Shown here: positions 24,625 to 32,179 of the stretch, one piece after another
Numbering within the stretch: position 1 is the first letter of the stretch
Layout: every line of letters begins with the position of its first letter
From: WHTK01 sp965197795
GTDB lineage: Bacteria > Chloroflexota > Dehalococcoidia > DSTF01 > WHTK01
Direction: 5' to 3'
DNA: 64,000 nucleotides
Assembly (NCBI GenBank): GCA_965197795.1
Contig: OZ240228.1
Coordinates: 310,001-374,000, forward strand
Position numbers and translations under genes: made by a program
Notes under the pieces: generated by a model
Told to the model about the DNA's origin: nothing
The model's input: the letters and a program-made list of their open reading frames with translations, nothing else
Database searches by the model: none

Positions 24625-25074
24625 CTACATCTCCTCGACGGTGATGCCTAACCTGCTCCTAAGGGCGGGCCCAGTGAGAGGCTGAACTTCTGGTGTGTCA
24701 GGCTCTTCTTCCAACGGCCCATCCCGGACGATCGATTCGACGATGGTGAGGTAGTCAGCATCGAAATCGTAGTCGTCAACCTGACCGTCGTGGGTAATCG
24801 CCTCCACGATGGCAAGGTATTCGGCGTCGAACTCCTCGTCGCCGGACCCGCTTGGCGCATCCGACGTGGTCGTAAGCAGCGCCATGACTGCAGGGTGCCT
24901 GGCTTCGGTCATTGCTGGCGGCCGTCTGCGGCGTGCGGACGGTCCGTCGTATTGGCGCTCCAGGACGCGGGTTTGGGAGACCACGAGGGCGGCGGCCGCC
25001 GCCGCGGAGGCGAGCAGGGCAAGCTTGCTGATGCCATTCGCGTCGTTTTGGTTGGAGGTGCGCATACGGCTCAC
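24625..25074 (-). CDS. Small membrane-anchored protein with acidic repeats
   Basis: 149 residues. One N-terminal helix or signal segment (KLALLASAAAAAALVVSQ, residues ~17-34) is followed by a basic patch (ARRRRP). Then come two copies of an acidic motif: FDAEYLAIVEAITHDG and FDADYLTIVESIVRDG, spaced 20 residues apart. The family is not recognised. A GTG start at 25074 is favoured by a TAGAAG box 9 bp ahead. The ATG nine bases further in is an alternative. It is cotranscribed with the signal-peptidase-like gene, suggesting a surface or membrane pair. Confidence 0.6.
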   Translation of the reverse strand: MSRMRTSNQNDANGISKLALLASAAAAAALVVSQTRVLERQYDGPSARRRRPPAMTEARHPAVMALLTTTSDAPSGSGDEEFDAEYLAIVEAITHDGQVDDYDFDADYLTIVESIVRDGPLEEEPDTPEVQPLTGPALRSRLGITVEEM

Positions 25075-25247
25075 GCGTACTGCCTTCTACAACAGACCGA
25101 ACGCGTGACGGCGGACTACGCGTGCTTAGAGGGCGGGCTTAAGTAGACGTAATATTGCCACTTATGTCGGGTTGAGGCAAGTCTTATGTCAGCAAGGCTT
25201 CAGATCGCCCGAATGAGAGCAAACCGAAGGCGTGGTGACGCGGCTGC

Positions 25248-26159
25248 CTATTGCCGAGAAGTCTCCGCCAGGACCGGCTGCGCATCGGCGATCTCGAACG
25301 GTAGGTCGAGACTGGTGACGCGTCGCAGCTCGCGGCGGTGAGTCGTGTCGTCGTAGGCGAGGCCGCGGTGCATCGTGCCTCGGTTGTCCCAGATCACGAG
25401 GTCGCCGACTCGCCAGCTGTGACGGTGGCGGAACTGCGGCTGTGTGGCGTGCTCGATCAGGTCGCGCAGCAAGAGACGCGAGTCAGGTATGGGCCAGTCG
25501 ATGATGCTCGATGCGTGCGACGCGACGTAAAGCGACTTGCGGCCTGAGCCGGGGATGGTGCGTATGAGCGGGTGGATGGCGCCTTCCAGCCGCGCCGCTT
25601 CCTCGGGCGAAAACTCGAAGCCGAGCGTCATGCGCGAGTAGGCGATCGAGTGGTGGACCATCAGGCCGTCGAGGCGCTGCTTCATGTCGTCGGGTAGGGC
25701 ATCGTATGCCGCGCGCGTGTCGGTGAACTCGGTGTCCGCCGGGACGTCGGGGATGACGCGGGCGTGCAGCATGGAATAGCGGCCGGCCGGGTCCTCGAAC
25801 GATGCGTCCGTGTGCCAGAGGCGGTTGCCTAGCGAGTACATGCGGCGCCGGTCGCCCGACTGCATGACTTCGCCGTTTTCGTCCAGGTTGGAGATGTCCG
25901 TCAGCGCTTCATTGTCGCCCAGGCGGTTCTTGCCGAGCACCGCCTGGCCCGTCTTGGCGTGCAATTCACCGTCGAAACGCTGGCCGAAGGCGAGCTGCTC
26001 GGCGTCGGTGAACTTCTGGTCGTGGAATACGAGGACGCCGAAGCGGTCCATGCCGGCGCGGATCTGCTCGAGCGTTTCCTTGTCGAATGCGCTACGAAGG
26101 TCAATCGGGCTGACTTCGCCAACGAAGTGTTGGGAGAGCTGGCGGAAGCTGAGCGTCAT
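25248..26159 (-). CDS. TfdA/TauD-family Fe(II)/2-oxoglutarate dioxygenase
   Basis: 303 residues with the facial triad His116-x-Asp118 (LWHTDASFED) and His264 (GTMHRGLAYD), plus the 2-oxoglutarate-binding Arg in HRRELRRVT. The family includes 2,4-D and taurine dioxygenases. The block near the start (FGVLVFHDQKFTDAEQLAFG) is typical. It hydroxylates an organic acid or sulfonate, releasing succinate and CO2. The neighbouring sulfopyruvate-decarboxylase-like genes on the opposite strand make organosulfonate use conceivable, but there is no direct proof. Upstream lies a TAGACT box and a ribosome site (AGGAGCC). Confidence 0.85.
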   Translation of the reverse strand: MTLSFRQLSQHFVGEVSPIDLRSAFDKETLEQIRAGMDRFGVLVFHDQKFTDAEQLAFGQRFDGELHAKTGQAVLGKNRLGDNEALTDISNLDENGEVMQSGDRRRMYSLGNRLWHTDASFEDPAGRYSMLHARVIPDVPADTEFTDTRAAYDALPDDMKQRLDGLMVHHSIAYSRMTLGFEFSPEEAARLEGAIHPLIRTIPGSGRKSLYVASHASSIIDWPIPDSRLLLRDLIEHATQPQFRHRHSWRVGDLVIWDNRGTMHRGLAYDDTTHRRELRRVTSLDLPFEIADAQPVLAETSRQ

Positions 26160-26218
26160 GGCGAGGCTCCTCTCGCGGCGTTTGGCGGCAGTCTACCACT
26201 CGCCGCGGCGTGACCTGA

Positions 26219-26224
26219 TAGGAT
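26219..26224 (+). promoter_or_regulatory. Near-leaderless -10 box (TAGGAT) of the ComDE-like operon
   Basis: TAGGAT ends 10 bp before the ATG, with no Shine-Dalgarno site between them. Transcription would begin within a few bases of the start codon. Confidence 0.5.
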
Positions 26225-26234
26225 AGGCAGCCAA

Positions 26235-26762
26235 ATGAGCGAGACTCAAACCACAAACGTGGCAGATTCAATACCCGCCGCGCTGCTGCACGATGTGATC
26301 CGGGATCTGGGCGTGACGCACGTCCTCAGCGTGCCTGACACGCACCAGAAGACGCTGCTGGCGCTGCTGATGTCCGACGAGGCGTTTTCGACGATCACGC
26401 TGTCGACCGAGGACGAGGCGCTCTGCGTCAACGCCGGCCTCTGGATCGGCGGCGCGGAGCCGCTGGTCGTGATTCAGAACGTGGGGCTGTTCGCCGCGAT
26501 GAACGCGCTGCGCGGCGTCAGCATGGACATGAACGTGCCGACCTGCATGCTCGTGGGGCAGTACGGGCGGGAGGTCGACCGGCCTGTGGAAGAAAGCGCT
26601 ACTAGCGGCGTGCGCCTGATCGAGCCGCTGCTACAAACACTGGGCGTGAGCTTCTATCGAGTCGACCATGAAGCGGACGTTGGCCTTCTGCGCACGGCGT
26701 TCGACGAGAGCCGCCGCGAACGCAAACCGGTCGTTATCCTGATCGGGGCGCCGACGGCATGA
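26235..26762 (+). CDS. Thiamine-diphosphate decarboxylase, Pyr-domain subunit (ComD-like)
   Basis: 175 residues, a single Pyr domain, with the cofactor-activating Glu in TLSTEDEALCVNAG and the block VVIQNVGLFAAMNALRG. It is the alpha subunit arrangement of sulfopyruvate decarboxylase and of phosphonopyruvate decarboxylase. The next gene encodes the PP domain and overlaps by 4 bp, so the pair makes the enzyme. It decarboxylates a 2-oxoacid. Which one is unknown; a sulfonate or phosphonate route and a general 2-oxoacid route both fit. Confidence 0.8.
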   Translation: MSETQTTNVADSIPAALLHDVIRDLGVTHVLSVPDTHQKTLLALLMSDEAFSTITLSTEDEALCVNAGLWIGGAEPLVVIQNVGLFAAMNALRGVSMDMNVPTCMLVGQYGREVDRPVEESATSGVRLIEPLLQTLGVSFYRVDHEADVGLLRTAFDESRRERKPVVILIGAPTA

Positions 26763-27319
26763 GACGCGCCGAGGCGCTGGAGCTGCTGGCGGAACAGAAG
26801 GGCGACGGCGTAAGCGTCGCTACGATGCGGGCGATCCCGGACTGGTACGAGACGGGCGCGGCGCCGCAGCTAAACCTCGATAACCGAGGCTGCATGGGCG
26901 CGGCCGCCGCCTTCGGGTTGGGCATCGCGCTGGCTCAGCCACAGCGGCCAGTCTTCGTGCTGGACGGCGACGGCAGCCTGCTGATGCAGCTTGGCGCGTT
27001 GGCCAGCATCGCCGGCGCCGCGCCAGCCAACTTCTATCACTTCGTGCTGGTGAATGGCGTCTATGAGACGTCGGGTTATCAGCCGACCCCGGGTTCGGAG
27101 CGGATCGACTTTGCCGCGATGGCGCTCGGCGCCGGTTATCAGGCAGCCTACGAATTCGACGACATCGCCGTTTTGCGCGAGCGGTTGCCGTCGGTTCTGC
27201 AGCAGGCCGGCCCGGTGCTCGTGGCGCTGCGAGTTGAGCCTGAGCACGACCGCAAGGATCTGCCGTCCGGACGCCCGGCGGATCAGGCGGGCCACCTGCG
27301 CTCGCAGCTCGTCGGTTAG
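26759..27319 (+). CDS. Thiamine-diphosphate decarboxylase, PP-domain subunit (ComE-like)
   Basis: 186 residues starting at an ATG that overlaps the ComD-like stop (ATGA). The ThDP/Mg motif is present as LDGDGSLLMQLG...LVNGVYETSG (GDG followed about 28 residues later by NG). It forms the catalytic heterodimer with the preceding subunit. The C-terminal segment HDRKDLPSGRPADQAGHLR is standard for sulfopyruvate-decarboxylase beta proteins. A MaoC-like gene follows in the same operon 9 bp later. Confidence 0.8.
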   Translation: MRRAEALELLAEQKGDGVSVATMRAIPDWYETGAAPQLNLDNRGCMGAAAAFGLGIALAQPQRPVFVLDGDGSLLMQLGALASIAGAAPANFYHFVLVNGVYETSGYQPTPGSERIDFAAMALGAGYQAAYEFDDIAVLRERLPSVLQQAGPVLVALRVEPEHDRKDLPSGRPADQAGHLRSQLVG

Positions 27320-27328
27320 CTCTCGCTG

Positions 27329-27736
27329 ATGCAGCCAAAGGTCGGCGCGAAAGCGCAACGCAGCCTGACCGTGACCCGCGAGGCCGTGGAGGCGTACGCC
27401 GCGATTACCGGCGATTACAATCCGTTGCACTTCGACGAAGCGTTTACGTCCAGGACTCGATTAGGACGGCTAATCGCGCAGGGCGGGCTGGCGACCGGAC
27501 TGTTGCACGCGCTGGTAGCGATGGACCTACCCGGCCCCGGCAGCGTGTTCACGTCGCAGAGCTGGTCGTTCCCCAAGCCGGTCTACATCGGTGACACGCT
27601 GACGGCGGAGGGCGAGATCAAGTCGGCGCGCGAGACGCGGCGCATCTACCAGATGGCGTTCACGGTGCGAAACCAGGACGGCGAGACGGTGCTGACCGCC
27701 GACGCGACGGTGTATCAGGCGCTGCCCGACGCCTAA
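27329..27736 (+). CDS. MaoC-like hotdog dehydratase
   Basis: 135 residues with the hydratase-2 catalytic motif GDYNPLHFDEAF (Asp and His), followed by IAQGGLATGLLHALVAM. The fold hydrates or dehydrates enoyl-CoA-like substrates. It is the third gene of the ComDE-like operon, so it may act on a CoA or acid derived from the aldehyde product of the decarboxylase. The 3' end overlaps the stop of the opposite MetE-like gene by 4 bp. Confidence 0.82.
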   Translation: MQPKVGAKAQRSLTVTREAVEAYAAITGDYNPLHFDEAFTSRTRLGRLIAQGGLATGLLHALVAMDLPGPGSVFTSQSWSFPKPVYIGDTLTAEGEIKSARETRRIYQMAFTVRNQDGETVLTADATVYQALPDA

Positions 27737-28839
27737 CCCCAGACCTCGCGCGCAACCTCTACGATGAGCTCCAGCTTGCGCCGCTGGTCGTCGATGGTCA
27801 TGTTGACCCCGTCACGGTTGGCCGCGGACTGGAAGCCGCACTGCGGGCCGATCGCCAGCTGATCGACCGAAATAAACTTCGACGCTTCATCGATGCGGCG
27901 CAGCAGGTCGTCCTTCGATTCGAGGCGGTTGGTCTTGGTGCTGAGCAGCCCGAGCATGACGATGCGTCCTTCGGGCACGAAGCGTAGCGGCTCGAAGCCG
28001 CCGGCGCGCTCGGTGTCGTATTCGAGCAGGAAACGGTCGACGTGGAGTCCGTTGAACAACTGCTCCGCGGCGAGATCGTAGCCGCCGCTGCCGCCGGTCC
28101 AGCCGGTCCGGTTGCCACGACAGAGATGCATGGCGAGGACGACGTCTGGGAACTCGGCACGGACGGCGTTGAAGCAGGCGTTCTCCCAGGCTATCTCCTT
28201 CGCGAGCGCAGCCACGGGGTCGATGCCGCGCTGCTGCATGCCGGCGCGCATCTCCGCGTTGAGATAAGGGGTGGGCACTTTGTCCATCTGGAGGAAGGGC
28301 ACGCCCTCCCCGGCCAATACCACCATCTCGTCGCGGAAGATGTCGACGATGTCCTGCTGGACCTCGTCCCAACTTGTGTACGGCGCGGGGGCTTCTTGCT
28401 GCGCCTGGGCCGGCGGCCGCACCGGCGTTGGCATCGTGACCTTGTAGACGCCCCCGGCGTGCTGCTGCATGAAGGACGCTTCGTGCTGAGCCAGGCGACG
28501 GACCTGACGCAGCTTGCCCACCACCGCTTTGGTGTGCATCTCGACCTGGACCTTCGAGCCGTCGGGACGTGTCTGCTCGACGACCGGCCACTCATCGGCG
28601 AAGCCCTCGATGGCGTCGTACTGGTCGGTGGTGTAGGCGTCGCGGCGCATCTCGCCGTCGCTCAGCACGTCGATGCCGGCGCCGCGCTGCAGGTCGAGCG
28701 CCTCGAGGATGCAGTCGTCCTCAACCTGCGTCAGCTCTTCGTGGGTCATGGCGCCGGCCTGAACGCGGTCACGGGCGTCGAGCAGACGCTCGGGCCGCAC
28801 CATGCTGCCAACGTGGTCGGTACGGAAGGGAATCGCCAT
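27733..28839 (-). CDS. MetE C-terminal-like protein (third paralogue)
   Basis: 368 residues from the ATG preceded by ATGAGGACC. A longer frame begins in the repeat region and is unlikely. It starts PFRTDHVGSMVRPERLL. The putative zinc site has His and Cys in LAMHLCRGN and Cys in IGPQCGFQSA. Compared with the proteins at 3490 and 12142 it is more divergent and has the YDTERAGGFEPLRF variant, resembling the separate subfamily annotated as 5-methyltetrahydropteroyltriglutamate-homocysteine methyltransferase-like. It lacks the N-terminal MetE half. The 5' leader contains the two tandem B-type hairpins at 28861-28964. Confidence 0.78.
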   Translation of the reverse strand: MAIPFRTDHVGSMVRPERLLDARDRVQAGAMTHEELTQVEDDCILEALDLQRGAGIDVLSDGEMRRDAYTTDQYDAIEGFADEWPVVEQTRPDGSKVQVEMHTKAVVGKLRQVRRLAQHEASFMQQHAGGVYKVTMPTPVRPPAQAQQEAPAPYTSWDEVQQDIVDIFRDEMVVLAGEGVPFLQMDKVPTPYLNAEMRAGMQQRGIDPVAALAKEIAWENACFNAVRAEFPDVVLAMHLCRGNRTGWTGGSGGYDLAAEQLFNGLHVDRFLLEYDTERAGGFEPLRFVPEGRIVMLGLLSTKTNRLESKDDLLRRIDEASKFISVDQLAIGPQCGFQSAANRDGVNMTIDDQRRKLELIVEVAREVWG

Positions 28840-28860
28840 TACGGTCCTCATTTTATGACT

Positions 28861-28964
28861 AAAGCCGGGGCTCCGCCCCGAGACCCCACTGAAGGGGCGA
28901 CTCGGTTCGCCTAAAGGAGGGGCTCCGCCCCGAGACCCCACCTAAAGGGGCGACTCGGTTCGCC
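28861..28964. repeat. Two tandem copies of double-hairpin repeat B
   Basis: Each unit is about 51 bp: AAAG, GGGGCTCCGCCCC (stem-loop), GAGACCCCAC, AAGGGGCGA (a second stem with CCCC) and CTCGGTTCGCC. The units run 28861-28911 and 28913-28964. The first lies 22 bp upstream of the MetE-like start, so the hairpins would fall in the 5' leader. More copies are at 63165-63293 and a diverged one at 10913. Confidence 0.85.
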
Positions 28965-28965
28965 G

Positions 28966-29079
28966 TCAGGCGGCGACGGTGCAGAGTTCGTCGACCTTCG
29001 CCAGATCGTCCAGAGTGAGGCGCCACTCGCAGGACTGGAGGTTCTGCTCGACGCGCGTCGCGCCCATGATCACGCTGCC
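28966..29079 (-). pseudogene. Aldo/keto reductase 3' remnant
   Basis: 37 residues beginning GSVIMGATRVEQNLQS and ending LDDLAKVDEL: the conserved C-terminal end of an aldo/keto reductase (typically VIxGATRxEQ...L). No longer reading frame extends upstream; the rest of the ~330-residue gene is missing, and the next gene starts about 50 bp away. It is an evident deletion remnant abutting the B repeats. Confidence 0.65.
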
Positions 29080-29128
29080 GTGCGATTCTCGGTCGCAAGA
29101 TGACGCCTGTCCACCGCAACATCGAGCT

Positions 29129-30181
29129 TTAAGCCACGAATTGCGCCGGCTTGACGTGTGGCATGACCTCCTCGCCGAAGAGCCTGAGGGAGTCGAGCGT
29201 CTGCTGCGTGGTCAGGCTTCCGAAGGCGAAGGAACCCACGAAGTAGTTCGCGCCGCTGCCGTCGATGAACGCCTGGACCTGGTCCCGGACGGAGTCCGGC
29301 GTACCGACGATGATGCCACCCCAGTCGACCGCGGTGTCGTAATCGCCGCGGCGTGACTCGACCTCGACCCGGCCGGGGCGCGTGAGGAAGTTGCGGTCGA
29401 AGTCGTTGTAAGCGGCACGGGCGACGGCTTCTGCCTCAACAGCGGTTGCGGCGACGAAGACGTGGCGCGTGGCGCCGAGGCGCGGCTCCGCCACGTGGGC
29501 GTTGATGCGCTTTTCATCGCTGCGATGCTGTTGCCAGACCTCGCGATAGCGCGCGATGCCCGAGGCGATGACGTCGAGGCCGGTGCGCGTGAAGCCGAGC
29601 AGCGTGTTAAAGCCTTCCTTCGCCACCCACTCGACGCGGTCGGGGCTGCTGGTCGGATACCAAAGCGGCGGATATGGCAGCTGCAGCGGCTCGACCGGGA
29701 CCGGCGCGTCGTCGATGTCGTAGTACCGGCCGTGATACGTGACGTGGCGGGTCGTGAGTCCCTGGATCAGGATTTCGAAGCATTCCTGGAAGCGGTCGCG
29801 CGATTCGGCGATGTCGATGTCGTATATCGCCAGCTCTTCGGGGGAGATGCCGCACCCGACGCCGAGTTCGAGCCGGCCGTCGCTGAGGTTGTCGAGGATG
29901 CAGATCTCCTCGATGTTGCGCAGCGGGTTGTAGAGCGCCAGCAGCTGGACGAGAGGGCCGAGGCGCAGACGGGACGTGCGCTGCGCCGCCGCGGCCAGGA
30001 AGAGGTTAGGCGATGGGGCGATGGAGAGCGGCGTTCCGTGATGCTCCGCGAGGTGGTAGCACCAGAAACCGAGATCGTCGGCCAGCTCGAGCATACGAAG
30101 CCGCTGTTCGTACGTCTCCGACAGGCTGAGACGCTGGTTGGTGTCGATCCAATCGAAGATGCCGAATTTGAGCTCGTCCAT
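29129..30181 (-). CDS. LLM-class (luciferase-like) flavin-dependent oxidoreductase
   Basis: 350 residues of the bacterial luciferase TIM barrel: KFGIFDWIDTNQ at the start, then LGFWCYHLAEHHGTPLSIAPS, the NLSDGRLELGVGCGIS loop typical of LLM enzymes, and PPLWYPTSSPDRVEWVAKEG. These enzymes use FMN or F420; the FMN-type block here cannot fix which. Likely an oxygenase or reductase on a small organic substrate. A GGAGGG ribosome site precedes the ATG and a TAGAAT box lies about 40 bp upstream. Four other LLM members occur in the window. Confidence 0.85.
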   Translation of the reverse strand: MDELKFGIFDWIDTNQRLSLSETYEQRLRMLELADDLGFWCYHLAEHHGTPLSIAPSPNLFLAAAAQRTSRLRLGPLVQLLALYNPLRNIEEICILDNLSDGRLELGVGCGISPEELAIYDIDIAESRDRFQECFEILIQGLTTRHVTYHGRYYDIDDAPVPVEPLQLPYPPLWYPTSSPDRVEWVAKEGFNTLLGFTRTGLDVIASGIARYREVWQQHRSDEKRINAHVAEPRLGATRHVFVAATAVEAEAVARAAYNDFDRNFLTRPGRVEVESRRGDYDTAVDWGGIIVGTPDSVRDQVQAFIDGSGANYFVGSFAFGSLTTQQTLDSLRLFGEEVMPHVKPAQFVA

Positions 30182-30241
30182 AGCGTACCCTCCAGTGACG
30201 CGTGGCGGCGGTTACGGCGGGATTCTACACGCTGCGGACGC

Positions 30242-30275
30242 GATGAGGCCTCACGGACATCCGTGGGGCCTCATC
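30242..30275 (-). terminator. Hairpin downstream of the Spondin_N gene
   Basis: GATGAGGCCTCACGG pairs with CCGTGGGGCCTCATC (15 bp, one G-T pair, 4-base loop). It lies 21 bp after the Spondin_N gene stop and close to the LLM promoter, and could act as a transcription stop for the former. No U-tract follows. Confidence 0.6.
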
Positions 30276-30295
30276 AGCTCAGTGTGCCGAGCGAG

Positions 30296-31139
30296 TTAGC
30301 TGCGCTGGCGAGCGTAGGCTACGCCGCCGCCGGTGGCGAATATCGCCAGCAGGGCGACCGCGCCGTACAAAAGCGTCGAGCCGGAGTCAGCGACGAGTCC
30401 ACCGCTGCCGGTGGAGGGCGGGCTGATCGCCCCACCCGGGGTGATCGTAACTCCAGCGACTGCGCCCTCCCACATGTGGGTCGCCGTCAGGTCGCGGCCG
30501 CCTTGGACGCCGGGATGCGATACCACGACGCCGCCCTCGGCGAGGTCGGGGTTGGTCATGCCGGTGCCCGCGTCGTCGGAGCTAACCGGCGTTAGGCCCT
30601 GGCACGGCGGGACGATGTCGGCGAAGTCCTCGGTGTTGATCTCGGTGCCGGCGTCGTAGGCGCCGGTCCCGCCCTTGCTGCCCGAGGCCTCGAGCGTTAA
30701 CGAGTCGATACCGGCGAAGCCGTCGTTGGTGCAGATCAGCATCGCGACCCAGGAAAAGCTGTCGCCAGCGCCGATCTCGATGGTCAGGCTAACGCCGTGG
30801 CCCGGCCGCACAGGACCGGAACCGACGGTGTACGCGCTGACATCAGAGGAGGCCTTGAGCAGCGCCACCATTGGGTCCGCGTTGCCGTTCTCGGCGATCT
30901 CCTGCAGCTCCGGCGAGGCTGCGGTGCCGGATTCCCAGAGGTCGAGGCCACTACTGTGCGCCACCAGGACCGGCGGCGTAAAGGGCTGCCCGGTCGTCAG
31001 GTTCTCGATTATCACGGTGTATACGGTGCCCCTGCGCACTAACGGCGCGTGTTCCTCCCGGCAGAGCAACCAGGGCGGCCACTGCCGCCATTGCGACGGC
31101 GAGCATGGCCAGGGTTGTCATCGATAGCGTCCTGCTCAA
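30296..31139 (-). pseudogene. Spondin_N-domain secreted protein, single frameshift after the signal peptide
   Basis: The mature frame gives YTVIIENLTTGQPFTPPVLV and later EIAENGNADP, the Spondin_N domain, over about 200 residues. It ends with a hydrophobic helix (STLLYGAVALLAIFATGGGV) and AYARQRS, a likely membrane anchor. A signal peptide (MSRTLSMTTLAMLAVAMAAV and ALVALPGGTRAVSAQ) is encoded just upstream in another frame, after GAGGAGGAAGAAAG and a TTG. Deleting one G of the run at 31029-31032 joins them as SAQ-GTVYTVIIEN. So it is one surface protein whose frame is broken by a homopolymer indel. Confidence 0.75.
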
Positions 31140-31330
31140 CTTTCTTCCTCCTCTGACTGGTACGGCCGGCTCCGGACGAAGCCGATTCCTGATGATACTG
31201 GAGGCCGCACAGTTCATAAAGATTACGGAGGTTACGAGATTCTTAACGCTGGGCGATTTGCTGTGCGGGCCGGACGGTACCAAGATGCTAGACTGCCGCG
31301 CGAGGATGAAATAAAAGCGGGGGCGGAGCA

Positions 31331-32134
31331 TTGACCGACCGACTAAAGGGCAAGGTAGCAGTCGTTACGGGCGCGGGGTCAAGTGGGCCCGGCGTCGGCA
31401 ACGGCAAGGCCGCGGCGATCCTGTTCGCTCGCGAGGGCGCCAGCGTGCTCTGCGTCGACATCGTCGAGGAGCGCGCCCAGGAGACGGTGAACATCATCGA
31501 GGACGAGGGTGGCGCCGCGTCGGTCTGGGTGGCAGACGTCAGCAAGCAAGCCGATTGCAAGGCGATGGCTGCGGCGGCCTTCGAGCGCTACGGCCGTATC
31601 GACATTCTTCAGAACAACGTCGGCGTCTCTTCGCGTCAGAAGCTCGAGGACATCACCGAGGACGACTGGGACAACCACTTTCAGATCAACCTTCGCAGCA
31701 TGGTACTGGCGGCGCAGGCCGTGGTGCCGTACATGGAGCAGGCGGGCGGCGGGTCGATCATCAACCTCTCCTCGATCGCCGCGATACGCGCCTACCCGCC
31801 GACCTCGACGGCATACACGACCAGCAAATCGGCGGCCATTGGGCTGACGGTGGCGCTGGCGGGCCAGCTGGGCGACCGATTGATCCGGGTCAACGCGGTG
31901 GCGCCGGGCCAGGTCTATACGCCGCTGGTGGCGGGACGGCTGACTCCGGAGGGACGCCAGACGCGCGCAACCTCAGGCATCATCAAAGAGGAAGGCAACG
32001 CCTGGGACATCGGCTGGGCGTCGGTCTTTCTGGCCAGCGATGAGGCGCGCTGGATTACGGGCCAAACGCTGCACGTCGACGCCGGCATCTCAATCGAGAT
32101 ACCCGGCGGGCAGCTGCCGGCGCCGTCGCAGTAG
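31331..32134 (+). CDS. SDR-family oxidoreductase
   Basis: 267 residues from a TTG start with GGGCGGAGC upstream and a TAGACT box about 35 bp further back. It has the cofactor loop TGAGSSGPGVGNG, an unusual 13-residue variant with an inserted SSGP (classical is TGxxxGIG). It also has ILQNNVGVS in place of NNAG, the catalytic NLSSIAAIR and YTTSK, and WITGQTLHVDAGISIEIPGG at the end. The altered cofactor loop resembles the SDR subgroup with SSGPGxGxG. It probably acts on a ring alcohol or a small hydroxy-acid. Confidence 0.83.
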   Translation: MTDRLKGKVAVVTGAGSSGPGVGNGKAAAILFAREGASVLCVDIVEERAQETVNIIEDEGGAASVWVADVSKQADCKAMAAAAFERYGRIDILQNNVGVSSRQKLEDITEDDWDNHFQINLRSMVLAAQAVVPYMEQAGGGSIINLSSIAAIRAYPPTSTAYTTSKSAAIGLTVALAGQLGDRLIRVNAVAPGQVYTPLVAGRLTPEGRQTRATSGIIKEEGNAWDIGWASVFLASDEARWITGQTLHVDAGISIEIPGGQLPAPSQ

Positions 32135-32179
32135 ACGCCAGGCCGACCAAGGCGCTGTGTGAAATAGAGAGGTACCGAA

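Noticed and set aside
28042..28914. 290-codon plus-strand frame
   Set aside because: Antisense to the MetE-like gene and runs into the B repeats; not a gene.
28861..28964. CRISPR array
   Set aside because: Two direct units with a single base between them and no unique spacers; no cas genes in the window.
29462..30595. 377-codon plus-strand frame
   Set aside because: Spans the antisense of the LLM gene, a promoter region and a hairpin; incompatible with one protein.
31029..31032. Programmed ribosomal frameshift in the Spondin_N gene
   Set aside because: A G-run without slippery heptamer or downstream pseudoknot; an indel explains it more simply, though phase variation is kept as a finding.
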